Below are positions 1-6,301 of a DNA stretch of 26,264 nt, piece after piece. A program made the translations under genes and the position numbers. A model generated the notes under the pieces. It saw only the letters and a program-made list of their open reading frames with translations, searched no databases and was not told the DNA's origin. Numbering within the stretch: the stretch's first letter is position 1; the number at the start of each line of letters is the position of its first letter. This DNA is from Pseudomonadota bacterium (GTDB lineage Bacteria; Pseudomonadota; Gammaproteobacteria; Xanthomonadales; Xanthomonadaceae), in contig JAEXLY010000253.1 in assembly GCA_023444765.1 (NCBI GenBank), positions 1-26,264 of the forward strand. Reading direction: 5' to 3'.

Positions 1-415
1 CGGGGTGGTCGGCCGGGGGGCCTGCGGCCTTGGGGGGGCCGGCCAGGCGCTCGACGATCTGCTCGTTGTCCACCGTCAGCTGTACCGCCGCGTCGAACTT
101 CTGCCCAAGGCTGCCCAGCAGTTCGTCCAGCGCCGCGGCCTGGGCGAGGTTGCGCGGGTAGCCGTCGAGGATGAATCCGGCCCTGGTGTCCTCGCGCGAG
201 AAACGGTCCCTGAGCATGCCCAGCAGGATGTCGTCGCTGACCAGCTCGCCGCGGGCCATCACTTCCCTGGCCTGCACGCCCAGCGGAGAGCCGGCGGCCA
301 CCTCGGCACGCAGCAGGTCGCCGGTGGAAATATGCGGTACCTGCAGGTGTTCCTTGAGCCTTGCCGCCTGCGTGCCCTTGCCCGAGCCGGGCGCTCCCAA
401 CAGTACCAATCGCAT
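1..415 (-). CDS. adk: Adenylate kinase, N-terminal part (gene runs off the left edge)
   Basis: Adenylate kinase interconverts ATP + AMP and 2 ADP in the cytoplasm. Only the first 138 codons lie in the window; the 3' end is cut by the window edge. Seen: the Walker A P-loop GAPGSGKGT at residues 7-15, the NMP-binding segment with HISTGDLLR around residues 29-37, and the DGYPRN motif (family consensus DGFPR) around residue 85. The sequence ends as the LID region begins (residues after about 120). The start is the ATG at 413-415, and the P-loop sits where the family expects it. It is transcribed divergently from the phosphofructokinase gene across about 126 bases. Confident on family because of the motif set. 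Confidence 0.95.
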   Translation of the reverse strand, partial: MRLVLLGAPGSGKGTQAARLKEHLQVPHISTGDLLRAEVAAGSPLGVQAREVMARGELVSDDILLGMLRDRFSREDTRAGFILDGYPRNLAQAAALDELLGSLGQKFDAAVQLTVDNEQIVERLAGPPKAAGPPADHP

Positions 416-541
416 CGAGGACTCCCACCAGAACGGAACCGGAAGCGGTCGCGGGCCGTTGCTACACTCCGGCCGGCACCGCCCTTCCAGCCGTCACTTT
501 AACCTATCGCCCCTTCCCACCACCTCCTCCAAAAGGCGCAT
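416..541. promoter_or_regulatory. Divergent intergenic region between adk and pfp
   Basis: This 126-base spacer must hold the promoters of both divergent genes. On the plus strand AAGG at 533-536 is a ribosome binding site five bases before the pfp ATG. TACACT at 463-468 resembles a -10 element, but I see no matching -35 box at standard spacing, so the promoter positions are unresolved. No inverted repeat stands out. Confidence 0.4.
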
Positions 542-1801
542 ATGGCTTCCGGAACCCTGCTCTACTCCCAGTCCGGCGGTGTCACCGCCGTCATCAACGC
601 CACCGCCTCGGGCGTGATCGGCGAGGCACGCGCGCGCAAGGTCAAGGTGCTGGCCGCCCGCAACGGCATCCTCGGCGCCCTGCGCGAGGACCTGGTGGAC
701 ACCTCGAAGGAGAGCGCGGCGTCGATCCGCGGCCTGGCACATACCCCCGGCGGCGCCTTCGGCTCCTGCCGCTACAAGCTCAAGTCGCTCGAGGCCGACC
801 GAGCGAAGTACGAGCGCCTGCTGCAGGTGTTCCAGGCGCACGACGTGCGCTGGTTCCTCTACAACGGCGGCAACGATTCGGCCGACACCGCCAACAAGGT
901 GTCCAGGCTGGCGGCGGAGTACGGCTATCCGCTGACCTGCATCGGCGTGCCCAAGACCATCGACAACGACCTGGCCGTGACCGACTGCTGCCCGGGCTTC
1001 GGCTCGGCCGCCAAGTACACCGCGGTCTCGGTGCGCGAGGCTGCGCTGGACGTGGCGGCGATGGCCGAGACCTCGACCAAGGTCTTCGTCTACGAGGCCA
1101 TGGGTCGCCATGCCGGCTGGCTGGCCGCGGCGGCGGGCCTGGCCGGCAACGGCCCGGACGAAGCGCCACACCTGATCCTGTTCCCGGAACGCCCGTACGA
1201 CGAGGCGGATTTCCTGAAGAACGTGCAGAAGGTGGTCGACCGGGTCGGCTACTGCGTGGTGGTGGCCAGCGAAGGCATCCAGACCGCCGACGGGCGCTTC
1301 GTCGCCGATTCGGGCGGCGGCAAGGACTCCTTCGGCCATACCCAGCTTGGCGGCGTGGCCTCGTACCTGGCCGGCAAGGTCAAGGACCAGCTGGGGCTCA
1401 AGGTGCACTGGACCCTGCCCGATTACCTGCAGCGCAGCGCCCGCCACCTGGCCTCCAGGACCGACGTCGAGCAGGCCATCGCGGTGGGCAAGGCCGCCGT
1501 GCAGTTCGCGCTCAAGGGCCAGAACGCCACCATGCCGGTGATCGTGCGCAGCTCCGACAAGCCCTACCGCTGGAAGATCGGCAGCGCGCCGCTGGACAAG
1601 GTCGCCAACCACGAGAAGAAGTTCCCGAAGAACTTCATCCGCCGCGACGGCTACGGCATCACCGACAAGGCCCGGACCTACCTCGAGCCGCTGATCCGCG
1701 GCGAGTTGCCGCCGCCCTACGGCAAGGACGGCATTCCGGCCTATGTGTCGCTGAAGAACGTAGCGGTTAATAAGAAACTTGCGGCCTGGCACCATCGATG
1801 A
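542..1801 (+). CDS. pfp: Pyrophosphate-dependent 6-phosphofructokinase
   Basis: Phosphorylates fructose 6-phosphate to fructose 1,6-bisphosphate in the cytoplasm, probably with pyrophosphate and reversibly. At 419 residues it is longer than the roughly 320-residue bacterial ATP enzymes. Seen: the N-terminal phosphate-binding stretch SQSGGVTAVIN (residues 9-19), GGNDS at 109-113, PKTIDND at 137-143 and MGRHAGW at 187-193. In this family, Asp at the second acidic position of GGxD (D112 here) and Lys in PKTIDND (K138) mark pyrophosphate use; ATP enzymes have GGDG and PGTIDND. Xanthomonas campestris is known to have a PPi-dependent enzyme of this type. Start choice: ATG at 542 with an AAGG ribosome binding site five bases upstream. 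It diverges from adk. The phosphoryl donor is inferred from motifs, not shown. Confidence 0.93.
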   Translation: MASGTLLYSQSGGVTAVINATASGVIGEARARKVKVLAARNGILGALREDLVDTSKESAASIRGLAHTPGGAFGSCRYKLKSLEADRAKYERLLQVFQAHDVRWFLYNGGNDSADTANKVSRLAAEYGYPLTCIGVPKTIDNDLAVTDCCPGFGSAAKYTAVSVREAALDVAAMAETSTKVFVYEAMGRHAGWLAAAAGLAGNGPDEAPHLILFPERPYDEADFLKNVQKVVDRVGYCVVVASEGIQTADGRFVADSGGGKDSFGHTQLGGVASYLAGKVKDQLGLKVHWTLPDYLQRSARHLASRTDVEQAIAVGKAAVQFALKGQNATMPVIVRSSDKPYRWKIGSAPLDKVANHEKKFPKNFIRRDGYGITDKARTYLEPLIRGELPPPYGKDGIPAYVSLKNVAVNKKLAAWHHR

Positions 1802-1813
1802 TAGAAACAATTC

Positions 1814-1843
1814 GCTGCCGCGTCCAGCCTACAGACGGGCAGC
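1814..1843 (+). terminator. Candidate weak terminator hairpin after pfp
   Basis: A 6-bp outer stem (1814-1819 with 1838-1843) and a 4-bp inner stem (1821-1824 with 1834-1837), separated by one bulged G, form a hairpin starting 13 bases after the pfp stop codon. No T tract follows, so it could equally be a plain RNA structure between pfp and the next gene. Confidence 0.25.
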
Positions 1844-1886
1844 TGTATCCCCGTGCTCAACGCAGAAACTCAAGGAGCGAGTAACC

Positions 1887-2477
1887 ATGAAGTCATTAAC
1901 AAGCGTCAAGCATTGGAAGCTTACGGCCGCTTTCTGTGCATACCTAGCAGTTTCGCTTCCGATTGCAGCGCACGCATCAACGGTGCAGTGCTTCGGTTGC
2001 TCCGACGCAGACATGCTTGCCCATGCCCAAGCAAATATCTATAAAATACAAACCACCGGACCAATGTACATTGTGGACTCGGAGCGTTCCAAGGTAAGGA
2101 AATTCGCATATTTCAACGATATTACTCCTGAGACCGACCCAGAAAATGACCCCGTGAACGCCTGGGTTGAAGAAATCCCAGTTGAGCCCGCGATAACAAG
2201 CGCAGTCACTGAATATCATAATCGTGTCGCTCAAGCAGTTGGGAATCGCAGAGAAATCCATGTGCCGGACATTCCAAACCTTTATCCAAGCGATGCGCAC
2301 GACGCACTAAACAACGCCGCACAAATGGATAGGCTTACTGAATGGGTTAGAGGTCAAACCAACGAAGGACGACTAACTGAGATCAGAAACTGGTTCAGCC
2401 AATGGAATAACCCGTACTGGAATGGTAATAACATAGCTCCAGCGATTAAGCTGATTTCCCGAACGGCAGCTCAATAA
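1887..2477 (+). CDS. Secreted hypothetical protein, probably truncated by a frameshift
   Basis: Function not recognised. The ATG at 1887 is chosen because AAGGAG (1872-1877) lies at good spacing and a signal peptide follows at once: basic N-terminus, a hydrophobic core around residues 11-24, then AAHAS, with cleavage likely near residue 29. The mature start has a close cysteine pair, CFGC. The rest is polar, with many Asn, Asp and Trp residues and no domain I can name. Base composition is visibly lower in GC, and codons more AT-rich, than in the flanking metabolic genes, which suggests transfer. As read it encodes 196 residues. The last ten or so residues look like out-of-frame tail, because a -1 shift at about 2450 gives a continuing plausible sequence (see the next entry). 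It may be exported to the periplasm or outside. Confidence 0.7.
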   Translation: MKSLTSVKHWKLTAAFCAYLAVSLPIAAHASTVQCFGCSDADMLAHAQANIYKIQTTGPMYIVDSERSKVRKFAYFNDITPETDPENDPVNAWVEEIPVEPAITSAVTEYHNRVAQAVGNRREIHVPDIPNLYPSDAHDALNNAAQMDRLTEWVRGQTNEGRLTEIRNWFSQWNNPYWNGNNIAPAIKLISRTAAQ

Positions 2478-2767
2478 CTATAACTTACAGCAAAGATCTC
2501 GCAAGTTGGGAAAAACAACCACAGACGGCAAGAGACGCACGCGGCAACAAGATTCCGCTTACCAGACAAGATGTGTTTCCGATATCTGAGTATGTGTTCT
2601 ATGCTGTAGATGAAAATCCTGTCGACCGAGACAATATGGCAGACATGGTTGGTCGCTTGGAAGCAATGGGAATCCCAGTGATCGATGTGACCCGTGGCTC
2701 AACGGGCGGCGGCCTGTACTTCATGACGTGTGCTGGCGACTACTGCACTATTTGGCTGAAGAAATAA
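2450..2767 (+). pseudogene. Displaced C-terminal part of the preceding secreted protein gene
   Basis: The frame one base back from the preceding gene is open from a stop at 2447-2449 to the stop at 2765-2767. It reads ADFPNGSSITITYSKDL at the junction and ends in a protein-like segment with CAGDYC near the C-terminus. Joining residue 188 of the upstream frame (IAPAIK) to this frame gives a continuous product of about 293 residues. The only in-frame internal start I see is the GTG at 2573, with no convincing ribosome binding site, so an independent 64-residue gene is less likely. No slippery heptamer is present at the junction, which favours a real one-base deletion or a sequencing error over programmed frameshifting. 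I infer one gene, broken. Confidence 0.55.
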
Positions 2768-2838
2768 TAGTTTGATACTGCCTACTGACCGGCACAGGGA
2801 TGCTGAGCAGCACCGTTAGCCGTTGGTATCCGCTAGCA

Positions 2839-2881
2839 GCCGTCATTCGGCGCGGCGAGGCGCAGCCGCCCGAATGACGGC
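2839..2881. repeat. Long hairpin, REP-like palindromic element
   Basis: A perfect 12-bp inverted repeat (GCCGTCATTCGG at 2839-2850, CCGAATGACGGC at 2870-2881) encloses a second 5-bp stem (2852-2856 with 2865-2869) and an 8-base loop, offset by one unpaired C. It lies between two hypothetical genes of the island. It resembles the GTCATTC...GAATGAC intergenic palindromes dispersed in many proteobacterial genomes. A terminator role is possible, but there is no T tract. Confidence 0.5.
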
Positions 2882-2925
2882 ACCCAGTTTCCTTTCCTTG
2901 ACACGTTGGATTTTCGGCTTGAGCC

Positions 2926-3900
2926 ATGAAAGCAGCAGCATTACTTTTAGTGCTCGCACTCAGTTTGACAGCCATCTGGATCTTGTCCCCCTCTATCCAG
3001 TCATCGCCTGAGAACAAGGCATTCCGGCACTCCGGCAACCCCCTTAACGCCGAGGCGAAGTTAAGGCATGCGGACTATGGGCGTGAGCTGCCGTTGCCGC
3101 CCGCGGACCGCCCACTCAAGGAGACGTTGGCACAGTTGGTGCCCGCCGCAGATGCTGGAAACGAGTACGCAGCGTGCCGCCTAGCGATGGAGTACGAGTA
3201 TTGTTCTACGCTTGAGCAGGAGCTCTCAGGACTCAACAAGACGCTCCGCTCTCTCGGAGACTCCGGCGAAGCACGGCGCACAGGAGTTGTCGGGCTTCTT
3301 GCAACGGCGCTTGAGGAGAAACGTAGACATTGCGATGGGTTTGACGAGAAGGAACTAGGACGTGTCGCACCCTACTGGCGAACAGCAGCCCTTAAAGGAG
3401 TGCTCCCGGCCATGGTGCATTACGCATCGGGGCGAGCTTTTAGGAGTCAGGATACGCTGAGAAACTTGGATGAGTTGCGTGTCTTTCAGGGGAACGCCAA
3501 ACAGCTCATAGACAAAGCGGTCCGTAGCGGCAGCACAGATGCCATTTGGGTCTTGGCTGAAGCACAAAGGCCTCGTGGCGACCTCGAGTCCGGGCGCAGC
3601 CTTCTTGCCCAGGTTGTAGGCCAGAGCGGACACGAATCCCTGGTGAACTATCTACTGGTGAAGCGTGCGATACTCGCCTTCTCTTCGGAATCATTGTCTG
3701 AACTTCCTGATGTGGAGCGAAGAATTGAAGAGGTGTCGAGCCACCTCACTGCGGAAGAGATTGGACTCGCATCTCGCGAGGCCAATAGAAGATCCATCGA
3801 GCTTGGTCAGATGATCGACGACTTACCTCTCAAGGGTTCGATTCTTGCTAACCCGTCGCTTTTACCCGACTTCGAGCGCTGCGCACCTCCTGGGCACTAG
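2926..3900 (+). CDS. Hypothetical envelope-anchored protein with an alpha-helical, Sel1-like look
   Basis: Function not recognised. The ATG at 2926 opens a short basic start and a hydrophobic segment (about residues 4-22) that could be a signal peptide or an N-terminal membrane anchor. No lipobox is evident. The remaining roughly 300 residues look helical and soluble. The segment around residues 70-95 (DAGNEYAACRLAMEYEYC) and later stretches such as AALKGVLPAMVHYASG resemble Sel1/TPR-type helical hairpins, but the repeats are too degenerate for a firm domain call. Cysteines occur in spaced pairs (AACRLAMEYEYC), consistent with an oxidising compartment. Codon use is more AT-rich than in the flanking genes, matching the preceding hypothetical gene. 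It runs convergent with ilvD. The ribosome binding site is weak (GAG five bases before the ATG). Confidence 0.7.
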   Translation: MKAAALLLVLALSLTAIWILSPSIQSSPENKAFRHSGNPLNAEAKLRHADYGRELPLPPADRPLKETLAQLVPAADAGNEYAACRLAMEYEYCSTLEQELSGLNKTLRSLGDSGEARRTGVVGLLATALEEKRRHCDGFDEKELGRVAPYWRTAALKGVLPAMVHYASGRAFRSQDTLRNLDELRVFQGNAKQLIDKAVRSGSTDAIWVLAEAQRPRGDLESGRSLLAQVVGQSGHESLVNYLLVKRAILAFSSESLSELPDVERRIEEVSSHLTAEEIGLASREANRRSIELGQMIDDLPLKGSILANPSLLPDFERCAPPGH

Positions 3901-4096
3901 TTGGGTCTTCGCTCTGTGGAGGTCGTCACAGACGCTCGTGCTTGTCACCTTTTAGCCCCGTGGCTGCCTAATCACGTGCATTCAGCACCTTCCGGGGCGT
4001 ACTTCACCGGTCCTAGGCACCAGAGAGCCCCCGGCCGGGGGCCCGCACAGCCGCAGCGCCGCCGTCGCCGGCATGCCCTGCGTGGTTGGGAGCCGG
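3901..4096. other. Convergent intergenic region between the island and ilvD
   Basis: This 196-base spacer separates the stop of the 324-residue hypothetical gene from the stop of ilvD. It holds the palindrome at 4027-4042 (listed separately). I see no recognisable integrase fragment and no paired integron attC core sites here. A lone GTTGGGT at 3900-3906 fits the GTTRRRY core but has no partner. Confidence 0.4.
4027..4042 (-). terminator. Candidate ilvD terminator palindrome
   Basis: A perfect 16-base GC palindrome (GCCCCCGGCCGGGGGC) lies 54 bases beyond the ilvD stop codon. On the minus strand it is followed by CTCTCTGGT, only mildly T-rich, so it is a weak rho-independent candidate. Confidence 0.35.
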
Positions 4097-5935
4097 TCAG
4101 TCTTCGAGCAGGGACAGGTTGCGCACGGCCCCCTTGTCCGCGCTGGTGGCGAGCAGCGCATATGCCTTGAGTGCCGTGGTGACCTTGCGCGGCCGCGGCT
4201 GCGCGGGCTTCCAGCCGGCCGCATCCTGCGCGGCGCGGCGCGCGGTGAGTTCGGCGTCCGACACCAGCAGCTCGATCGAGCGCGCCGGGATGTCGATGCG
4301 GATGCGGTCGCCATCGCGCACCAGGCCGATCGCGCCCCCCGCGGCGGCTTCCGGCGAGACGTGGCCGATCGACAGGCCCGAAGTACCGCCGGAGAAGCGG
4401 CCATCGGTGAGCAGGGCGCAGCGCGCGCCCAGTCCCTTGGACTTCAGGTAGCTGGTCGGATACAGCATTTCCTGCATGCCCGGGCCGCCCTTGGGACCTT
4501 CGTAGCGGATCACCACCACTTCGCCGGCCTGCACCTCGTCGCCAAGGATGCCCTGCACCGCGGCGTCCTGGCTCTCGTAGACGCGGGCGCTGCCTTCGAA
4601 CACGTGGATCGACTCGTCCACGCCGGCGGTCTTCACCACGCAGCCGTCGAGCGCGATGTTGCCGTGGAGCACGGCCAGGCCGCCCTCCTGCGAGTAGGCG
4701 TGGGCGACGCTGCGGATGCAGCCACCGGCACGATCGGTGTCGAGCGTCGGCCAGCGCGTGGACTGGCTGAAGGCGATCTGGGTGGGAATGCCGGCGGGGC
4801 CTGCGCGGAAGAACGTCGACAGCGCCTCGTCGTCGTTGCCGGCGACATCCCACGTCGCGATGGCCTCGCCCAGCGTCTTCGCATGCACCGTCGCCGCGCC
4901 CGTGTGCAGCAGGCCGCCACGCGCCAGTTCGCCGAGGATGGCCATGATCCCGCCGGCGCGGTGGACGTCCTCGACGTGGTAGTCGGGCGTGTTCGGCGCC
5001 ACCTTGCACAGCTGCGGCACGCGCCGCGACAGCCGGTCGATGTCGTGCATCGTGAACGGCACGTGCCCCTCCTGCGCCGCGGCCAGCAGGTGCAGGATGG
5101 TGTTGGTCGAGCCGCCCATGGCGATGTCGAGGGTCATCGCGTTCTCGAACGCCTCGAAGGTGGCGATGCCGCGCGGCAGCGCGCGCTCGTCGCCTGCGCC
5201 GTACCAGCGGTGCACCAGCTCGACCACGGTGCGACCGGCGCGCAGGAACAGCTGCTCGCGGTCGGCGTGCGTGGCCAGCAGGGTGCCGTTGCCGGGCAGA
5301 GAAAGCCCCAGGGCCTCGGTCAGGCAGTTCATCGAGTTGGCGGTGAACATGCCCGAGCACGAACCGCAGGTCGGGCAGGCGCTGCGCTCGACCGCGGCCA
5401 CCTGCTCGTCGCTGGCGCTCGGATCGGCGGCCATCACCATCGCGTCGACCAGGTCGAGCTTGTGGTCGGCCAGCCGCGTCTTGCCCGCCTCCATCGGGCC
5501 GCCGGAGACGAACACGGTCGGGATGTTGAGCCGCAGCGCGGCCATCAGCATTCCCGGGGTGATCTTGTCGCAATTGGAGATGCACACCAGCGCATCGGCG
5601 CAGTGCGCGTTGGCCATGTACTCGACCGAATCGGCGATGATCTCGCGACTCGGCAGGGAATACAGCATGCCGTCGTGGCCCATCGCGATGCCGTCGTCCA
5701 CGGCGATGGTGTGGAACTCCTTGGCCACCCCGCCGACGCGTTCGATCTCGCGCGCGACCAGCTGCCCGAGATCCTTCAGGTGCACGTGCCCGGGCACGAA
5801 CTGGGTGAAGGAGTTGGCGATGGCGACGATGGGCTTCTGGAAGTCCTCGTCGCGCATGCCGGTGGCGCGCCACAGTGCGCGGGCTCCGGCCATGTTGCGG
5901 CCGTGGGTGGAGGTTTTCGAACGGTATTCGGGCAT
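4097..5935 (-). CDS. ilvD: Dihydroxy-acid dehydratase
   Basis: Dehydrates 2,3-dihydroxy-isovalerate and 2,3-dihydroxy-3-methylvalerate to the 2-oxo acids, a shared step of valine, leucine and isoleucine synthesis in the cytoplasm. It is 612 residues, close to the roughly 616 of the E. coli enzyme, and similar from the first residues (THGRNMAGARALWRATGM at 10-27). Iron-sulfur and active-site motifs seen: VCISNCDKITPG (C122, D123, K124), CPTCGSCSGMF (C187, C190, C193) and AVDDGIAMGHDGM (D81). Near the C-terminus are TDGRFSGGTSGLSIGH and the ATSADKGAVR signature. It is transcribed divergently from the ilvC leader, with a 5' UTR that contains strong inverted repeats. The start ATG (5933-5935) matches the family's N-terminus. 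The cluster type, [4Fe-4S] as in E. coli, is inferred from similarity. Confidence 0.97.
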   Translation of the reverse strand: MPEYRSKTSTHGRNMAGARALWRATGMRDEDFQKPIVAIANSFTQFVPGHVHLKDLGQLVAREIERVGGVAKEFHTIAVDDGIAMGHDGMLYSLPSREIIADSVEYMANAHCADALVCISNCDKITPGMLMAALRLNIPTVFVSGGPMEAGKTRLADHKLDLVDAMVMAADPSASDEQVAAVERSACPTCGSCSGMFTANSMNCLTEALGLSLPGNGTLLATHADREQLFLRAGRTVVELVHRWYGAGDERALPRGIATFEAFENAMTLDIAMGGSTNTILHLLAAAQEGHVPFTMHDIDRLSRRVPQLCKVAPNTPDYHVEDVHRAGGIMAILGELARGGLLHTGAATVHAKTLGEAIATWDVAGNDDEALSTFFRAGPAGIPTQIAFSQSTRWPTLDTDRAGGCIRSVAHAYSQEGGLAVLHGNIALDGCVVKTAGVDESIHVFEGSARVYESQDAAVQGILGDEVQAGEVVVIRYEGPKGGPGMQEMLYPTSYLKSKGLGARCALLTDGRFSGGTSGLSIGHVSPEAAAGGAIGLVRDGDRIRIDIPARSIELLVSDAELTARRAAQDAAGWKPAQPRPRKVTTALKAYALLATSADKGAVRNLSLLED

Positions 5936-5953
5936 GGACTTCGCGGGGGTGAC

Positions 5954-6021
5954 GCAACAGCGTCAAAGCCGGGATTCTGGGGGCTTTGCGACGTTGCCGC
6001 TGTAATGATTTCAGCGGCAAC
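5954..6021 (-). promoter_or_regulatory. Structured ilvD 5' leader with two overlapping inverted repeats
   Basis: Upstream of ilvD on the minus strand lies a perfect 10-bp inverted repeat (5993-6002 with 6012-6021, 9-base spacer). A second hairpin pairs 5954-5958 with 5993-5997 and 5964-5970 with 5982-5988. The GTTGC at 5993-5997 is used by both, so they cannot form together. This could be an RNA switch in the ilvD 5' UTR, or the 10-bp dyad could be a DNA operator. No U tract or leader peptide rich in branched-chain codons was found for ilvD. Confidence 0.4.
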
Positions 6022-6036
6022 CAAACCCGGGACATT

Positions 6037-6082
6037 TTGTCAAGCGTTCTGCTTGACAAGCCATGAAACCGGGGGGTAGTTT
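6037..6082 (+). promoter_or_regulatory. Promoter of the ilvC leader with an overlapping 9-bp dyad
   Basis: TTGACA at 6053-6058 is a perfect -35 element. TAGTTT at 6077-6082, 18 bases downstream, is a weak -10 element. A perfect inverted repeat TTGTCAAGC (6037-6045) / GCTTGACAA (6051-6059) with a 5-base spacer covers the -35. Its other half gives TTGACA on the minus strand, pointing toward ilvD. The dyad is a good candidate operator for a regulator shared by ilvD and the ilvC operon, or a symmetric pair of -35 boxes. A start site about seven bases after the -10 would fall at the leader peptide ATG. Confidence 0.6.
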
Positions 6083-6088
6083 GCAGGA

Positions 6089-6199
6089 ATGCTGCAACGC
6101 CACACTCCTGCGACGAATGCCCCAGACGCCAGCGCGGCGTCCATTCTCGTACTCGTCCTTATTACCTCGCCAACAGGTGCGGGACGATCGGACGCGTAA
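6089..6199 (+). CDS. ilvL: ilv operon leader peptide
   Basis: A 36-codon reading frame begins at the ATG at 6089 and stops at TAA 6197-6199, just before the attenuator. Codons 19-26 (6143-6166) read ILVLVLIT: eight consecutive codons for isoleucine, leucine, valine and threonine, the amino acids this operon makes or uses. Their codons (ATT, CTC, GTA, CTC, GTC, CTT, ATT, ACC) include forms unusual in such a GC-rich genome, where ATC and CTG dominate, which would sharpen stalling. The frame is closed by TAG at 6077-6079, so ATG 6089 is the only good start. There is no properly spaced Shine-Dalgarno sequence (AGGA touches the ATG), and the predicted transcript start falls on the ATG, so translation may be leaderless. 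The role is to sense charged tRNA, not to act as a protein. Confidence 0.85.
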   Translation: MLQRHTPATNAPDASAASILVLVLITSPTGAGRSDA

Positions 6200-6231
6200 A
6201 CAGCAAGCGTCAAATCGCAGAACCCCGCACC
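6153..6231 (+). promoter_or_regulatory. Protector and antiterminator helices of the ilv attenuator
   Basis: Protector helix: 6153-6159 (inside the Ile/Leu/Val codons) pairs with 6181-6187, with one G-U pair. Antiterminator: GGTGCGGG (6176-6183) pairs perfectly with CCCGCACC (6224-6231), which is the 5' arm of the terminator. A further flanking pair GCGTCC/GGACGC (6137-6142 with 6190-6195) brackets the control codons. A ribosome stalled on those codons would cover the protector's 5' arm, free 6176-6183 and favour readthrough into ilvC. Confidence 0.65.
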
Positions 6232-6249
6232 GCAAGGGCGGGGTTTTTT
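6221..6249 (+). terminator. ilv attenuator (rho-independent terminator)
   Basis: AACCCCGC (6221-6228) pairs with GCGGGGTT (6238-6245). The stem can extend by two C-G pairs past a bulged A to a GCAA tetraloop, and the hairpin runs into six T residues (6244-6249). It lies 21 bases after the leader peptide stop and 52 bases before ilvC. It is the best-formed intrinsic terminator in the window, and its position ahead of ilvC marks it as an attenuator. Confidence 0.9.
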
Positions 6250-6301
6250 GTTGCCCTGCATACACCACCTTCCAACACACCGTTCCGCAGAGAGCCCTGA
6301 A

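Noticed and set aside
494..1810. Long minus-strand open frame opposite pfp
   Set aside because: Shadow of the pfp codon pattern; it has no recognisable motifs, and pfp carries all family motifs.
2447..2453. Programmed -1 frameshift at the junction of the island gene
   Set aside because: The zero-frame codons ATT AAG CTG do not form an X XXY YYZ slippery heptamer and no stimulatory structure is evident.
2573..2767. Independent 64-residue gene from a GTG start
   Set aside because: No good ribosome binding site, and the frame is open well upstream in a way that continues the preceding protein; better read as its displaced C-terminal part.
2815..2830. Integron attC core GTTAGCC
   Set aside because: It does not fit GTTRRRY exactly and no partner RYYYAAC core at suitable distance was found.
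3900..3906. GTTGGGT, matching the GTTRRRY integron core
   Set aside because: A single short match with no partner core upstream; expected by chance.
3972..6059. Long minus-strand open frame overlapping ilvD in another frame
   Set aside because: It is Arg/Gly/Ala/Pro-rich, low-complexity translation of high-GC DNA; ilvD in the other frame matches its family throughout.
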